NCBI RefSeq assembly: GCF_007970185.1
Contig: NZ_CP042431.1
Location: 2,914,001-2,978,000 of the forward strand
DNA: 64,000 bases
DNA from: Pseudobacter ginsenosidimutans
GTDB lineage: Bacteria; Bacteroidota; Bacteroidia; Chitinophagales; Chitinophagaceae
Direction of reading: 5' to 3'
The position numbers and the translations under genes were made by a program. Shown here piece by piece: positions 44,659 through 52,043 of the stretch (within the stretch, counting starts at the first letter, position 1; each line of letters opens with the position of its first letter). The notes under the pieces were generated by a model, which saw nothing but the letters and a program-made list of their open reading frames with translations, searched no databases and was not told where the DNA came from.

Positions 44659-46248
44659 ATGGAACTCACAATGCGTAATTTGGCTATTATGAAAAACGGA
44701 ATGAAAACCCTGTGCAGTCTGCTTGCTGTGCTTTTGCTCACAGGACTGCTGCCCTTCACTTCCCGGGCGCAAAAGATAGCCTACGCCGAACCCGAACGGG
44801 AAGATAACCGCCGCACCAATTTCGAGATCATCGGAAAGGTGGGCAATAATATCCTCGTATTTAAAAACAATCGTACAGACAATGCCATTAGTGTGTACGA
44901 CAACGATATGAAACTGATCAACCGGGTGAAGCTGGATTATATGGACGACCGGTGGATCAATGTAGACTTCATCCCTTATGCCAACCATACCTGGATGATC
45001 TACCAGTTCCAGCGAAAGAATGTAGTGTATTGCATGGGCGTGAAACTGAATGAAGAAGCAAAGCGGCTGACAGATCCCATTGAGCTGGACACTACCCGGA
45101 TTGGTTGGTCTGCCAACAACAAGATCTACACTACCATCTTCAGTGACGATAAGCAGCAGGTGATGGTATTCAAGATCAACAGCAAGAACCCGAAGAATTT
45201 TCTCTTTACCACAATGCTCTTTGATGCCGAATTGCAGTTAAAAGAAAAACAACAATTGTCGCTCCCCATGGAAGAACGCCATGATTATCTCACAGACTTT
45301 TTACTGGACAATGAAGGCGAGCTGGTATTCGGCAAATTCAGGAGAAGGAACAGCAACGATTATATCACCGATCTCCAGATAATACGTAAAAAGCTCAACC
45401 GGACTGAATTCTCCTCCAATGTGCTGAATGACGACGAGAAGCTGTTGCTGGATGAAGTGAAGATCAAGGTTGACAATACAAACAGGCGCTACCTCTTCTC
45501 TGCACTTTATTACAAACAGAAAAGAGGAAATATAGAAGGATTGTATTCCGTGGTGTGGGACAAGGCCACAGACACATCTGTTCGCGTGAGCACGCTTATG
45601 TTCAGCGACGATCTCCGCAAACAGGCAAAAGGCTCGGATGCCAATCTTCGGTTAGCCTTCAACGATTATTTCATCAAGAACATCATCATAAAAAAAGATG
45701 GCGGTTACCTGCTGGCGGCAGAGTCCATGTACACAACTTCACGTGGCGGCCCCTTCAACAGGTGGGATTATATGGGCTGGGGTAACCCCTGGGCATACCC
45801 GATGGATTATTATTCCTGGGGTTCGCCTTACTATTCTCCCTGGGGTTGGAGCCGCTATGGCTACAACAGGTGGGGCGGAAGTCAATCCACCCGTTATTAT
45901 GCGGAGAACATCATGCTCCTTTCCTTCGACAAAGATGGGAATATGGAATGGAATAATGTGATCCCCAAGAGCCAGTTTGATGATGATAACGACGATCTCA
46001 TCTCCAACAATATCATGAATACAGGCGGCCAGCTTCACTTCCTTTTCAATGTGTACGAGCGCCGTACGCTCATCCTGAATGATCAGAGCATCGATGCCAA
46101 TGGTAAAATTACGAGACACCCAACGTTGAAAAACCTCGACAAGGGCGTAGATTTCATGCCCAGATTGGGCAAACAAATAAGTTCCCGTAGTATGGTTATG
46201 CCTGCTCTGTACAGAAACTATATTACTTTCGCAAAAATCGATTTCTAA
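44659..46248 (+). CDS. Secreted protein of unknown function with aromatic low-complexity loop
   Basis: The protein has about 529 residues with a signal peptide; the hydrophobic core is TLCSLLAVLLLTGLLPF and cleavage is likely after SRAQ. The start is uncertain: ATGs at 44659, 44671, 44689 and 44701 are in frame. I give 44659; 44689 would yield the most typical signal peptide. The body is strand-rich (phrases like NILVFKNNRTDNAISVYDND), suggesting a propeller or lipocalin-like fold; I recognise no family. At about 370-420 an insert is extremely rich in Trp, Tyr, Gly and Pro (WGNPWAYPMDYYSWGSPYY). The DUF6427 gene follows after 11 bases. Confidence 0.75.
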   Translation: MELTMRNLAIMKNGMKTLCSLLAVLLLTGLLPFTSRAQKIAYAEPEREDNRRTNFEIIGKVGNNILVFKNNRTDNAISVYDNDMKLINRVKLDYMDDRWINVDFIPYANHTWMIYQFQRKNVVYCMGVKLNEEAKRLTDPIELDTTRIGWSANNKIYTTIFSDDKQQVMVFKINSKNPKNFLFTTMLFDAELQLKEKQQLSLPMEERHDYLTDFLLDNEGELVFGKFRRRNSNDYITDLQIIRKKLNRTEFSSNVLNDDEKLLLDEVKIKVDNTNRRYLFSALYYKQKRGNIEGLYSVVWDKATDTSVRVSTLMFSDDLRKQAKGSDANLRLAFNDYFIKNIIIKKDGGYLLAAESMYTTSRGGPFNRWDYMGWGNPWAYPMDYYSWGSPYYSPWGWSRYGYNRWGGSQSTRYYAENIMLLSFDKDGNMEWNNVIPKSQFDDDNDDLISNNIMNTGGQLHFLFNVYERRTLILNDQSIDANGKITRHPTLKNLDKGVDFMPRLGKQISSRSMVMPALYRNYITFAKIDF

Positions 46249-46259
46249 ACCATTTTTGC

Positions 46260-47246
46260 GTGACAGGAACCTTTAAACAAAAAAACTCCGGCAATACGCT
46301 GGTATTGCTGGTGTATGGTTTAATACTAAAATTCAGCATCTTCCTTCGCCCGCAGGGGCCACTGGTACAGCCGGACGACGATCACTTTCTGTACAAATGG
46401 TTGATCGGATTCCTGGAGCCATTGCATCTATGGCCGGGCGTTTATTCCCTGATAGCATTTCTGTTGCTGTACAGTCAGGCATTGTTACTGAACCGTGTCT
46501 GCAATGCCCAGAAAATGATGGCCCGCCCCAATTACCTGGTGGCGATGAGTTACATGCTGATCACTTCCCTGTTTCCTGACTGGAATTATTTCTCTGCGCC
46601 CTTGCTGATCAATTCACTGCTGATCTGGTTGTTCTACAGGTTGAACACCCTGTACAATGCTTCCAAACCAGGCTCGGTTGTGTTCAATGCCGGCCTGATC
46701 ATGGGCTTTATCACACTGCTGTACCAGCCTGCCATCGTATTCGTATTCTTCCTGATGCTGGCGGTCTTCATTGTGAGGCCTTTCCGGATCAAGGAGTGGC
46801 TGATCGGGCTGCTGGGTGTTACAGCACCTTATTATTTTATCGGGCTGGTGCTCTATCTCACCAATCAGTGGGACTGGAAAAAATTGCAGCCTGATATTTC
46901 ATTCAGTCTGCCGCCAATGCCGGATTCGATATTCATCACCATCAGTCTTGGTTTGCTGGTATTGCCATTTATCATTGGAGGTTTCTTTGTTCAGAACAAT
47001 CTCAGTAAAATGTTCATCCAGGTGAGAAAGAGCTGGAGCCTGTTGCTGGTTTGCCTTGTAACCAGCACTCTCATCATCCTGATCAACGGGGGCACCAACT
47101 ACGTGAACTGGAGTCTTTGCGCAGTACCGCTGGCTGTATTCCATGGTGCGGCCTGGTTCTATCCGCAGGGGAAATTAATCCCTTCCATTATGCATTGGCT
47201 CATATTCGGATACGCCATGTATCTGAATTACTGGCTGCCAGCATAA
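46260..47246 (+). CDS. Polytopic membrane protein, DUF6427 family
   Basis: The 328-residue protein has about eight to nine transmembrane segments and an N-terminal block (LRPQGPLVQPDDDHFLYKW) followed by WLIGFLEPLH; in Bacteroidota this corresponds to the DUF6427 family, of unknown function. The start is GTG at 46260, 11 bases after the previous stop. It probably belongs to the same transcript as the secreted protein upstream. Confidence 0.75.
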   Translation: MTGTFKQKNSGNTLVLLVYGLILKFSIFLRPQGPLVQPDDDHFLYKWLIGFLEPLHLWPGVYSLIAFLLLYSQALLLNRVCNAQKMMARPNYLVAMSYMLITSLFPDWNYFSAPLLINSLLIWLFYRLNTLYNASKPGSVVFNAGLIMGFITLLYQPAIVFVFFLMLAVFIVRPFRIKEWLIGLLGVTAPYYFIGLVLYLTNQWDWKKLQPDISFSLPPMPDSIFITISLGLLVLPFIIGGFFVQNNLSKMFIQVRKSWSLLLVCLVTSTLIILINGGTNYVNWSLCAVPLAVFHGAAWFYPQGKLIPSIMHWLIFGYAMYLNYWLPA

Positions 47247-47281
47247 TCCACTTGTTCCGCTATGAAATGATTCAGGTTTCG

Positions 47282-47289
47282 TATCTTTG
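47282..47289 (+). promoter_or_regulatory. purQ promoter -7 element (TATCTTTG)
   Basis: Exact TAnnTTTG match, 22 bases before the purQ ATG. Confidence 0.55.
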
Positions 47290-47311
47290 CAATCCTCAAT
47301 GTATACCCATT

Positions 47312-48019
47312 ATGAAATTTGGCGTTGTAGTTTTTCCAGGATCAAATTGTGACAGAGATATGCAGGATGCCCTGCAGAATGATCTTAACCAGGAAGTGAC
47401 CATGTTGTGGCATAAAGACAAGGACCTCAGCATGTTCACCACAGATGATTGCATCGTGCTTCCCGGAGGTTTTTCTTATGGCGATTACCTGCGCTGCGGC
47501 GCCATCGCCCGTTTCAGCCCGATGATGCAGAGCGTGATCGAGTTCGCCAACAAAGGCGGCAAAGTGCTGGGCGTTTGTAACGGCTTCCAGGTGCTTTGTG
47601 AGGCAGGCCTTCTTCCCGGCGTGCTCTTACGCAATGCTAACCAGCAGTTTATCAGCAAAAACATTTATATCAAAGGTCTGGGTTCCAACCAGGCGCTCAA
47701 GATCCCTATCGCTCACGGTGAAGGCCGCTACTATGCAGACGAGAAAACGCTCGATGCGCTGGAAGCCAATGGACAGGTGATCTACAGGTATTGTGATGAG
47801 AACGGTAACATCAACGTAAATGCCAATCCAAATGGCGCTACACGCAATATCGCTGGTATCAGAAATGCCAATGGAAATGTATTCGGAATGATGCCTCACC
47901 CTGAGCGCGCAACCTCCGAAGCACTGGGCAATATCGACGGTAAGATCATATTAAACGCCTTGTTGATAAACCCCGATAGCACGTTGGTAAAGACTTCCGC
48001 TGAATTGGTCAACTTTTAG
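47312..48019 (+). CDS. purQ: Phosphoribosylformylglycinamidine synthase, glutaminase subunit PurQ
   Basis: PurQ supplies ammonia from glutamine to PurL in step four of purine synthesis. The 235-residue class I glutaminase begins MKFGVVVFPGSNCDRDM, has the oxyanion and nucleophile block GGKVLGVCNGFQVLCEAGLLPG (Cys about 90) and the catalytic His-x-Glu in FGMMPHPERATS (about 205-208). I use the ATG at 47312; the frame is open from 47051 inside the upstream gene, but that part is not PurQ. PurS and PurL are not adjacent. Confidence 0.96.
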   Translation: MKFGVVVFPGSNCDRDMQDALQNDLNQEVTMLWHKDKDLSMFTTDDCIVLPGGFSYGDYLRCGAIARFSPMMQSVIEFANKGGKVLGVCNGFQVLCEAGLLPGVLLRNANQQFISKNIYIKGLGSNQALKIPIAHGEGRYYADEKTLDALEANGQVIYRYCDENGNINVNANPNGATRNIAGIRNANGNVFGMMPHPERATSEALGNIDGKIILNALLINPDSTLVKTSAELVNF

Positions 48020-48046
48020 AGATTTGTTAGCTTTTTTTAGTTGAAA

Positions 48047-48114
48047 TTTACAAGCATGATCGGCAGGTGAAAAGGATTCCTGCTAAAGGAATGAACCTGA
48101 TCGTGATTTGTAAA
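48047..48114 (+). promoter_or_regulatory. 68-nt stem-loop between purQ and the DsbD-domain gene
   Basis: TTTACAA at 48047-48053 pairs with TTGTAAA at 48108-48114, extended inward by GATC and AGGT pairings. Inside is a second hairpin, ATTCC-N7-GGAAT. No long T-run follows directly, so it is either a weak purQ terminator or a leader structure of the next gene. Confidence 0.4.
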
Positions 48115-48131
48115 CTCTTAATTTTTGTCTG

Positions 48132-48587
48132 ATGAAAAAGTTAGCATTACTCGGTATAGTTTGCCTGATCGGCTCTGTAGCCCTGGCCCAGTCTTCTAAA
48201 GCTGTTAAATGGACATTCACCTCCAAGAAAGTTGCTGCCGGCACTTATGAAGTGCATATGACAGCTGCTGTTAGCGGAGACTACCATATCTACGCTCAGA
48301 ACGCTGGCGTTGAAGGACCTCTTCCTACCGTATTCACTTACACCAAGAATCCTCTGGTTACTGCTGAAGGCAAGGCCAAAGAAGTAGGTAAGCTCATCAA
48401 AAAGAACGAACCTGTTTGGGGCGGTGATGTGAACTACTACGAAAAAACTGTCACCTTCGTTCAGACAGTGAAAGTAAAAGGCAAAAGCAAAACAAACCTG
48501 GCTGGTAAAGTAGAGTTCATGGTTTGTAACGAAGAACAATGCCTTCCTCCCTCCGAAGTAGAATTTTCTGTTAATATCGGCGGATAG
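48132..48587 (+). CDS. Stand-alone DsbD N-terminal (alpha) domain protein
   Basis: The 151-residue protein has a signal peptide (KLALLGIVCLIGSVALAQ, about 2-20) and one immunoglobulin-like domain ending in FMVCNEEQCLPPSEVEFSV. The C-N-x-x-Q-C-L-P-P motif is the redox-active motif of the DsbD N-terminal domain, which passes electrons from the membrane domain to periplasmic partners. It is followed, after its own terminator, by a DsbD-like gene whose N-terminal domain lacks these cysteines. Confidence 0.88.
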   Translation: MKKLALLGIVCLIGSVALAQSSKAVKWTFTSKKVAAGTYEVHMTAAVSGDYHIYAQNAGVEGPLPTVFTYTKNPLVTAEGKAKEVGKLIKKNEPVWGGDVNYYEKTVTFVQTVKVKGKSKTNLAGKVEFMVCNEEQCLPPSEVEFSVNIGG

Positions 48588-48616
48588 TCGTTATGCGACT
48601 AAACTGATTCACATAT

Positions 48617-48656
48617 AAACGGGTTCTTTATTTATTGAAGACCCGTTTTTATTTTT
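48617..48656 (+). terminator. Terminator between the two DsbD-related genes
   Basis: AAACGGGTTCTT (48617-48628) pairs with GAAGACCCGTTT (48637-48648) and is followed by a T-rich tail. Confidence 0.8.
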
Positions 48657-48678
48657 TGCACCCGTATAATCCATCGTA

Positions 48679-50694
48679 ATGAAGCAATTTATTACCCGGT
48701 CGCTTGCGTTCCTACTATTAACGTTTGTGTCTCTTGGCGTCTGGGCTCAGGACTCCTCCCAGGTTAAGCTCTCTTATTCTTCTGAAAGATTGAATGACAA
48801 AGAAGTTCTCCTCACCATCAAAGCCGTAGTGGTGGGTGAAGGAAAGAAATTGTATTCTGTAAACAAACCATCGGAAGAGTCTGTGAACTCTACGGTGGAG
48901 TTTGATAGTTCAGTATTAAAATTCTTCAAGGATCCCCTGATTGAAAAGGGGAATGTGAAGACTGAGAAAGATTCCGAACTGGAAGTGGATGTAAAATATG
49001 TAACCGATAGTCTGGTTTGGCAGCAGAAAGTATCGCTTGCGGATACCATTACCAAAGCATTCGATGGGAAAGTAAGTTACTTCATCAAGGATGGAAATGA
49101 ATTTAAAAGCGGTGAAGCTGTGTTCAGCATCACTGCAAAAAAAGCTGGTGGAGAGAAAGCTGATAAGGCAGCATCCGAAACAGCAGCAACAGAAGAAGAG
49201 AAAGAGCCTGAATCTTTATGGGAGTTCTTTCTCGTGGGGCTCATTGCTGGTATCGGTGCATTCATCATGCCCTGTATCTATGCAATGGTGCCTGTAACTG
49301 TGAGCTTCTTCACCAAGCGCAGCACCAGCCGCGCTGCTGGTATCAAGAATGCACTTATCTATTCTCTATCTATCATTCTTATTTATACACTACTTGGATT
49401 TTTGATCACACTGATCTTCGGGCCAGGTGCATTGAATGAAATGGCGAGCAGTGCTGTGTTCAATATTTTCGTGTTTGTGATGTTTGTGGTATTCGGTATC
49501 TCCTTCCTCGGTGCATTTGAAATTACATTGCCTGCATCATGGAGTAATAAGATAGACAGTAAATCCAATTTTGGTTCTGTATCGGGGCTTTTTTTCATGG
49601 CACTTACACTGGTAATAGTTTCTTTCAGTTGTACAGTTCCTTTCATTGGAACGCTTACTGCGTATACTGCCAAGGGTGGGTCTATGGCCGCTCCGCTGGT
49701 TGGATTTTTCGGTTTCTCATTCGCGTTAGCAATGCCTTTCGCACTCTTCGCGTTCTTCCCTGCATTGCTGAACAAAATGGGTAAGTCCGGTGGATGGTTA
49801 AATACAATCAAAGTAGCACTCGGCTTTATCGAATTGGCACTCGCATTGAAATTCCTGAGCAGCGCTGATCTGGCTTACCACTGGGGTATCCTGGACCGTG
49901 AGGTGTATCTTTCACTGTGGATCGTGATCTTTGGTCTGTTGGGACTTTATCTGCTTGGTAAACTCAGGTTCCATCATGACAATGATCTTCCGCTGAATGA
50001 TTATGGCAAGCCATATCTCACTGTAACAAGATTGTTCTTTGCGATAGCTGCGCTTTCTTTCACAGTATTCCTGATCCCTGGTTTGTGGGGAGCTCCTCTG
50101 AAAGGATTGAGCGCATGGTTGCCTGAAATGAAAACACAGGATTTCAACCTTGCTGAAGCAAGAACAGCAACTGTATCATATGCTGAAGGTGGAGCAGAAG
50201 ACAAGAACAGAGTGAAACCTGTAAAATATACAGACTTCCTCAAATCTGAAATTCCGGGAGTAGATGCATTTTTCGACTATAAGGAAGCGCTAGAAGCCGC
50301 TAAGAAAATGAATAAACCTTTAATGGTAGACTTCACTGGTCATAGCTGCGCCAACTGTCGTAAGATGGAGCAAGAAGTATTGAATGATCCTGAAGTGATG
50401 AAGAGATTAAGTCAGGATTTTGTGGTGGTGTCTCTTTATCAGGATGATAAATTCCGTTTACCTGATGAAGAAAGATTTGAATCGAAGCATGGTCTTGGTA
50501 CCATCAAGGATATCGGTAATCTGAACAAAGAGATATCTCTCGAGATGGTGAGCAGTCTTGCTCAACCTCTCTATGTATTTGTTGATACCGATGGAACTGT
50601 TATCAAGAATGCAGGAGGATACAAAGCTGATATTCCAAGATTTGTGAAGATCCTGGATGAAGTGAAGGAAGCCTTCAAAGCAAAACACAAGTAA
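48679..50694 (+). CDS. dsbD: DsbD-like thiol:disulfide interchange protein with cysteine-free N-terminal domain
   Basis: DsbD carries electrons from cytoplasmic thioredoxin to the periplasm. The 671-residue protein has a signal peptide (about 1-23), an N-terminal DsbD-alpha-like domain (to about 155), eight transmembrane helices with the paired cysteines in FIMPCIYAMVPV and VSFSCTVPFIGT, and a C-terminal thioredoxin-like domain with the CxxC motif in FTGHSCANCRKMEQEVL (about 554-558). In the N-terminal domain the stretch matching the CNxxQC motif of the upstream gene reads YFIKDGNEFKSGEAVFSI, with no cysteine. The upstream stand-alone protein may therefore provide this relay step. Confidence 0.92.
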   Translation: MKQFITRSLAFLLLTFVSLGVWAQDSSQVKLSYSSERLNDKEVLLTIKAVVVGEGKKLYSVNKPSEESVNSTVEFDSSVLKFFKDPLIEKGNVKTEKDSELEVDVKYVTDSLVWQQKVSLADTITKAFDGKVSYFIKDGNEFKSGEAVFSITAKKAGGEKADKAASETAATEEEKEPESLWEFFLVGLIAGIGAFIMPCIYAMVPVTVSFFTKRSTSRAAGIKNALIYSLSIILIYTLLGFLITLIFGPGALNEMASSAVFNIFVFVMFVVFGISFLGAFEITLPASWSNKIDSKSNFGSVSGLFFMALTLVIVSFSCTVPFIGTLTAYTAKGGSMAAPLVGFFGFSFALAMPFALFAFFPALLNKMGKSGGWLNTIKVALGFIELALALKFLSSADLAYHWGILDREVYLSLWIVIFGLLGLYLLGKLRFHHDNDLPLNDYGKPYLTVTRLFFAIAALSFTVFLIPGLWGAPLKGLSAWLPEMKTQDFNLAEARTATVSYAEGGAEDKNRVKPVKYTDFLKSEIPGVDAFFDYKEALEAAKKMNKPLMVDFTGHSCANCRKMEQEVLNDPEVMKRLSQDFVVVSLYQDDKFRLPDEERFESKHGLGTIKDIGNLNKEISLEMVSSLAQPLYVFVDTDGTVIKNAGGYKADIPRFVKILDEVKEAFKAKHK

Positions 50695-50709
50695 GCACTG
50701 GCTTCAGAT

Positions 50710-50749
50710 AATAAAAGGGCGCAATCGAATAGATTGCGCCCTTTTATTA
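50710..50749 (+). terminator. Terminator of dsbD
   Basis: AATAAAAGGGCGCAATC is followed after six bases by its near-perfect complement, GATTGCGCCCTTTTATT. The A/T flanks make it usable in both directions. Confidence 0.85.
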
Positions 50750-50799
50750 TTGCTCTAGAATGTAGTGATGGCAAAGGTTATAGCGAATTGTAAAGTATA

Positions 50800-50831
50800 T
50801 AAAACCCCGCTTTACTCAAGCGGGGCTTCAC
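50800..50831 (-). terminator. Terminator on the sigma factor side
   Basis: CCCCGCTT (50805-50812) pairs perfectly with AAGCGGGG (50818-50825) around a 5-nt loop. On the minus strand the stem runs into TTTTATA, so it would stop transcripts from the sigma factor gene. Confidence 0.7.
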
Positions 50832-51124
50832 AATTAGGCGTCATTCTGTTCCAGCCTTCTGACCAGCAAGCAAATCAGTGAAAAAGTCTGATGGAGGACC
50901 AGAATGACAATATTTTCCAGTTAATTTCTTTCAAATTTAAAGTGTGTATCCGTTCCCTTTTTACGGTTACCGTTAATCTTTTGCAAAGAAATGGTACTGG
51001 TTGAGTCAAATTCTATTCATCGTTCTTCTCTGAAAAATAGGCTTCGTACTGTCTATTTTTCTCAATTCTTTTTGTTGAACAAGAGGTTCAGTGAAAAGTT
51101 CAATGGCTTTGAAAAATTGCGTGC

Positions 51125-51706
51125 TTATAAAGCGATCTTTTTTTGCGTCATCATCTTGCGCAGGTTGATCAGGCCGTAACGCATTCTTCCCAAAGCCGTG
51201 TTGATACTGCAATTGGTGAGAGATGCGATCTCTTTGAAGCTCATGTCTGCATAATGACGCAGAATGATCACTTCACGCTGATCGTCTGGCAGCAGGTCCA
51301 GCATCTGACGAACCCTGTCGTAACTTTGACGTTTCATCATTTTCTGATCTGCACCATCTTCCGTAAAATTGATCACTTCGAAAATGTCACGGTCATCACT
51401 TGTTTTGATAGCCGGTGTTCTTTTTACTTTTCTGAAATGGTCTACACACAGATTGTGTGCAATGCGCATTGCCCAGGGCAGGAACTTTCCTTCCTCAGTG
51501 TAACGGCCGCTACGGATTGTGTCGATGATTTTGATAAGCACATCCTGGAAGATATCCTCAGCGAGGTATTTGTCTTTTACGAGGAACAGGATGGAAGTGT
51601 ACATTTTGTCTTTGTGACGGAGAATCAACGTTTCAAGGGCATAGAGATCCCCATCCTGGAAGTCCTGGATGAGTTCATGGTCGGTCTTTTTGCGTAGTAA
51701 ATTCAT
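51125..51706 (-). CDS. ECF-type RNA polymerase sigma factor
   Basis: The 193-residue sigma-70 family factor has region 2 (HKDKMYTSILFLVKDKYLAEDIFQDVLIKII, then LPWAMRIAHNLCVDHFR) and region 4 (LLPDDQREVIILRHYADMSFKEIASLTNCSINTALGRMRYG) joined by an acidic linker, with no region 3. No anti-sigma factor is encoded beside it, so control is probably not by a neighbouring membrane partner. It is divergent from uvrA across 337 bases. Confidence 0.94.
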   Translation of the reverse strand: MNLLRKKTDHELIQDFQDGDLYALETLILRHKDKMYTSILFLVKDKYLAEDIFQDVLIKIIDTIRSGRYTEEGKFLPWAMRIAHNLCVDHFRKVKRTPAIKTSDDRDIFEVINFTEDGADQKMMKRQSYDRVRQMLDLLPDDQREVIILRHYADMSFKEIASLTNCSINTALGRMRYGLINLRKMMTQKKIAL

Positions 51707-52043
51707 AAACTTCTACGGGTTTTGAAGGTTATAGGATATATATAAATGGATTTTATTGGTTAGGTCGGCTTTTCAGTGTAGAAGTAACTAAATCAATAGG
51801 CTGTAATGTTTGGTGAAGTTTTTATTGTCGGTTTAGTAAATTAAAGATAGAGACTTTTTTGAAATAAGCAAACTTTAACCATATTTTTAAAACATTTGCA
51901 TACTATTGAATATGACTTATTTAACATAGATCAAATTGCTTGATTTAAGTCAAATTCCGGGGCGATTCCGTTAAACTTTCTGCCTTCCCATATGTAGTAT
52001 ACAATATTCTCCCGATTGCAATAATTTTGTGCTCCATTATAAT
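51707..52043. other. Sigma factor-uvrA divergent intergenic region
   Basis: These 337 AT-rich bases separate two divergent genes. The uvrA -7 element is at 52022-52029. On the sigma factor side I see only AT-rich sequence with TATATATA and no convincing TAnnTTTG. No gene or repeat is seen. Confidence 0.55.
52022..52029 (+). promoter_or_regulatory. uvrA promoter -7 element (TAATTTTG)
   Basis: Exact TAnnTTTG match 14 bases before the uvrA ATG at 52044, implying a very short leader. A GTG at 52029 inside the element is therefore not the start. Confidence 0.55.

Larger units (their letters stand above)
50695..51124. other. Convergent intergenic region with two terminators
   Basis: These 430 bases separate dsbD (+) from the sigma factor gene (-). 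They hold one terminator for each side (50710-50749 and 50800-50831). Beyond a short ACGGT/ACCGT inverted repeat near 50963-50973 I see nothing else; the 62-codon frame at 50991 has no gene-like features. Confidence 0.6.

Noticed and set aside
50991-51179. 62-codon plus-strand frame before the sigma factor end
   Set aside because: It runs into the antisense of the sigma factor gene and shows no coding character.
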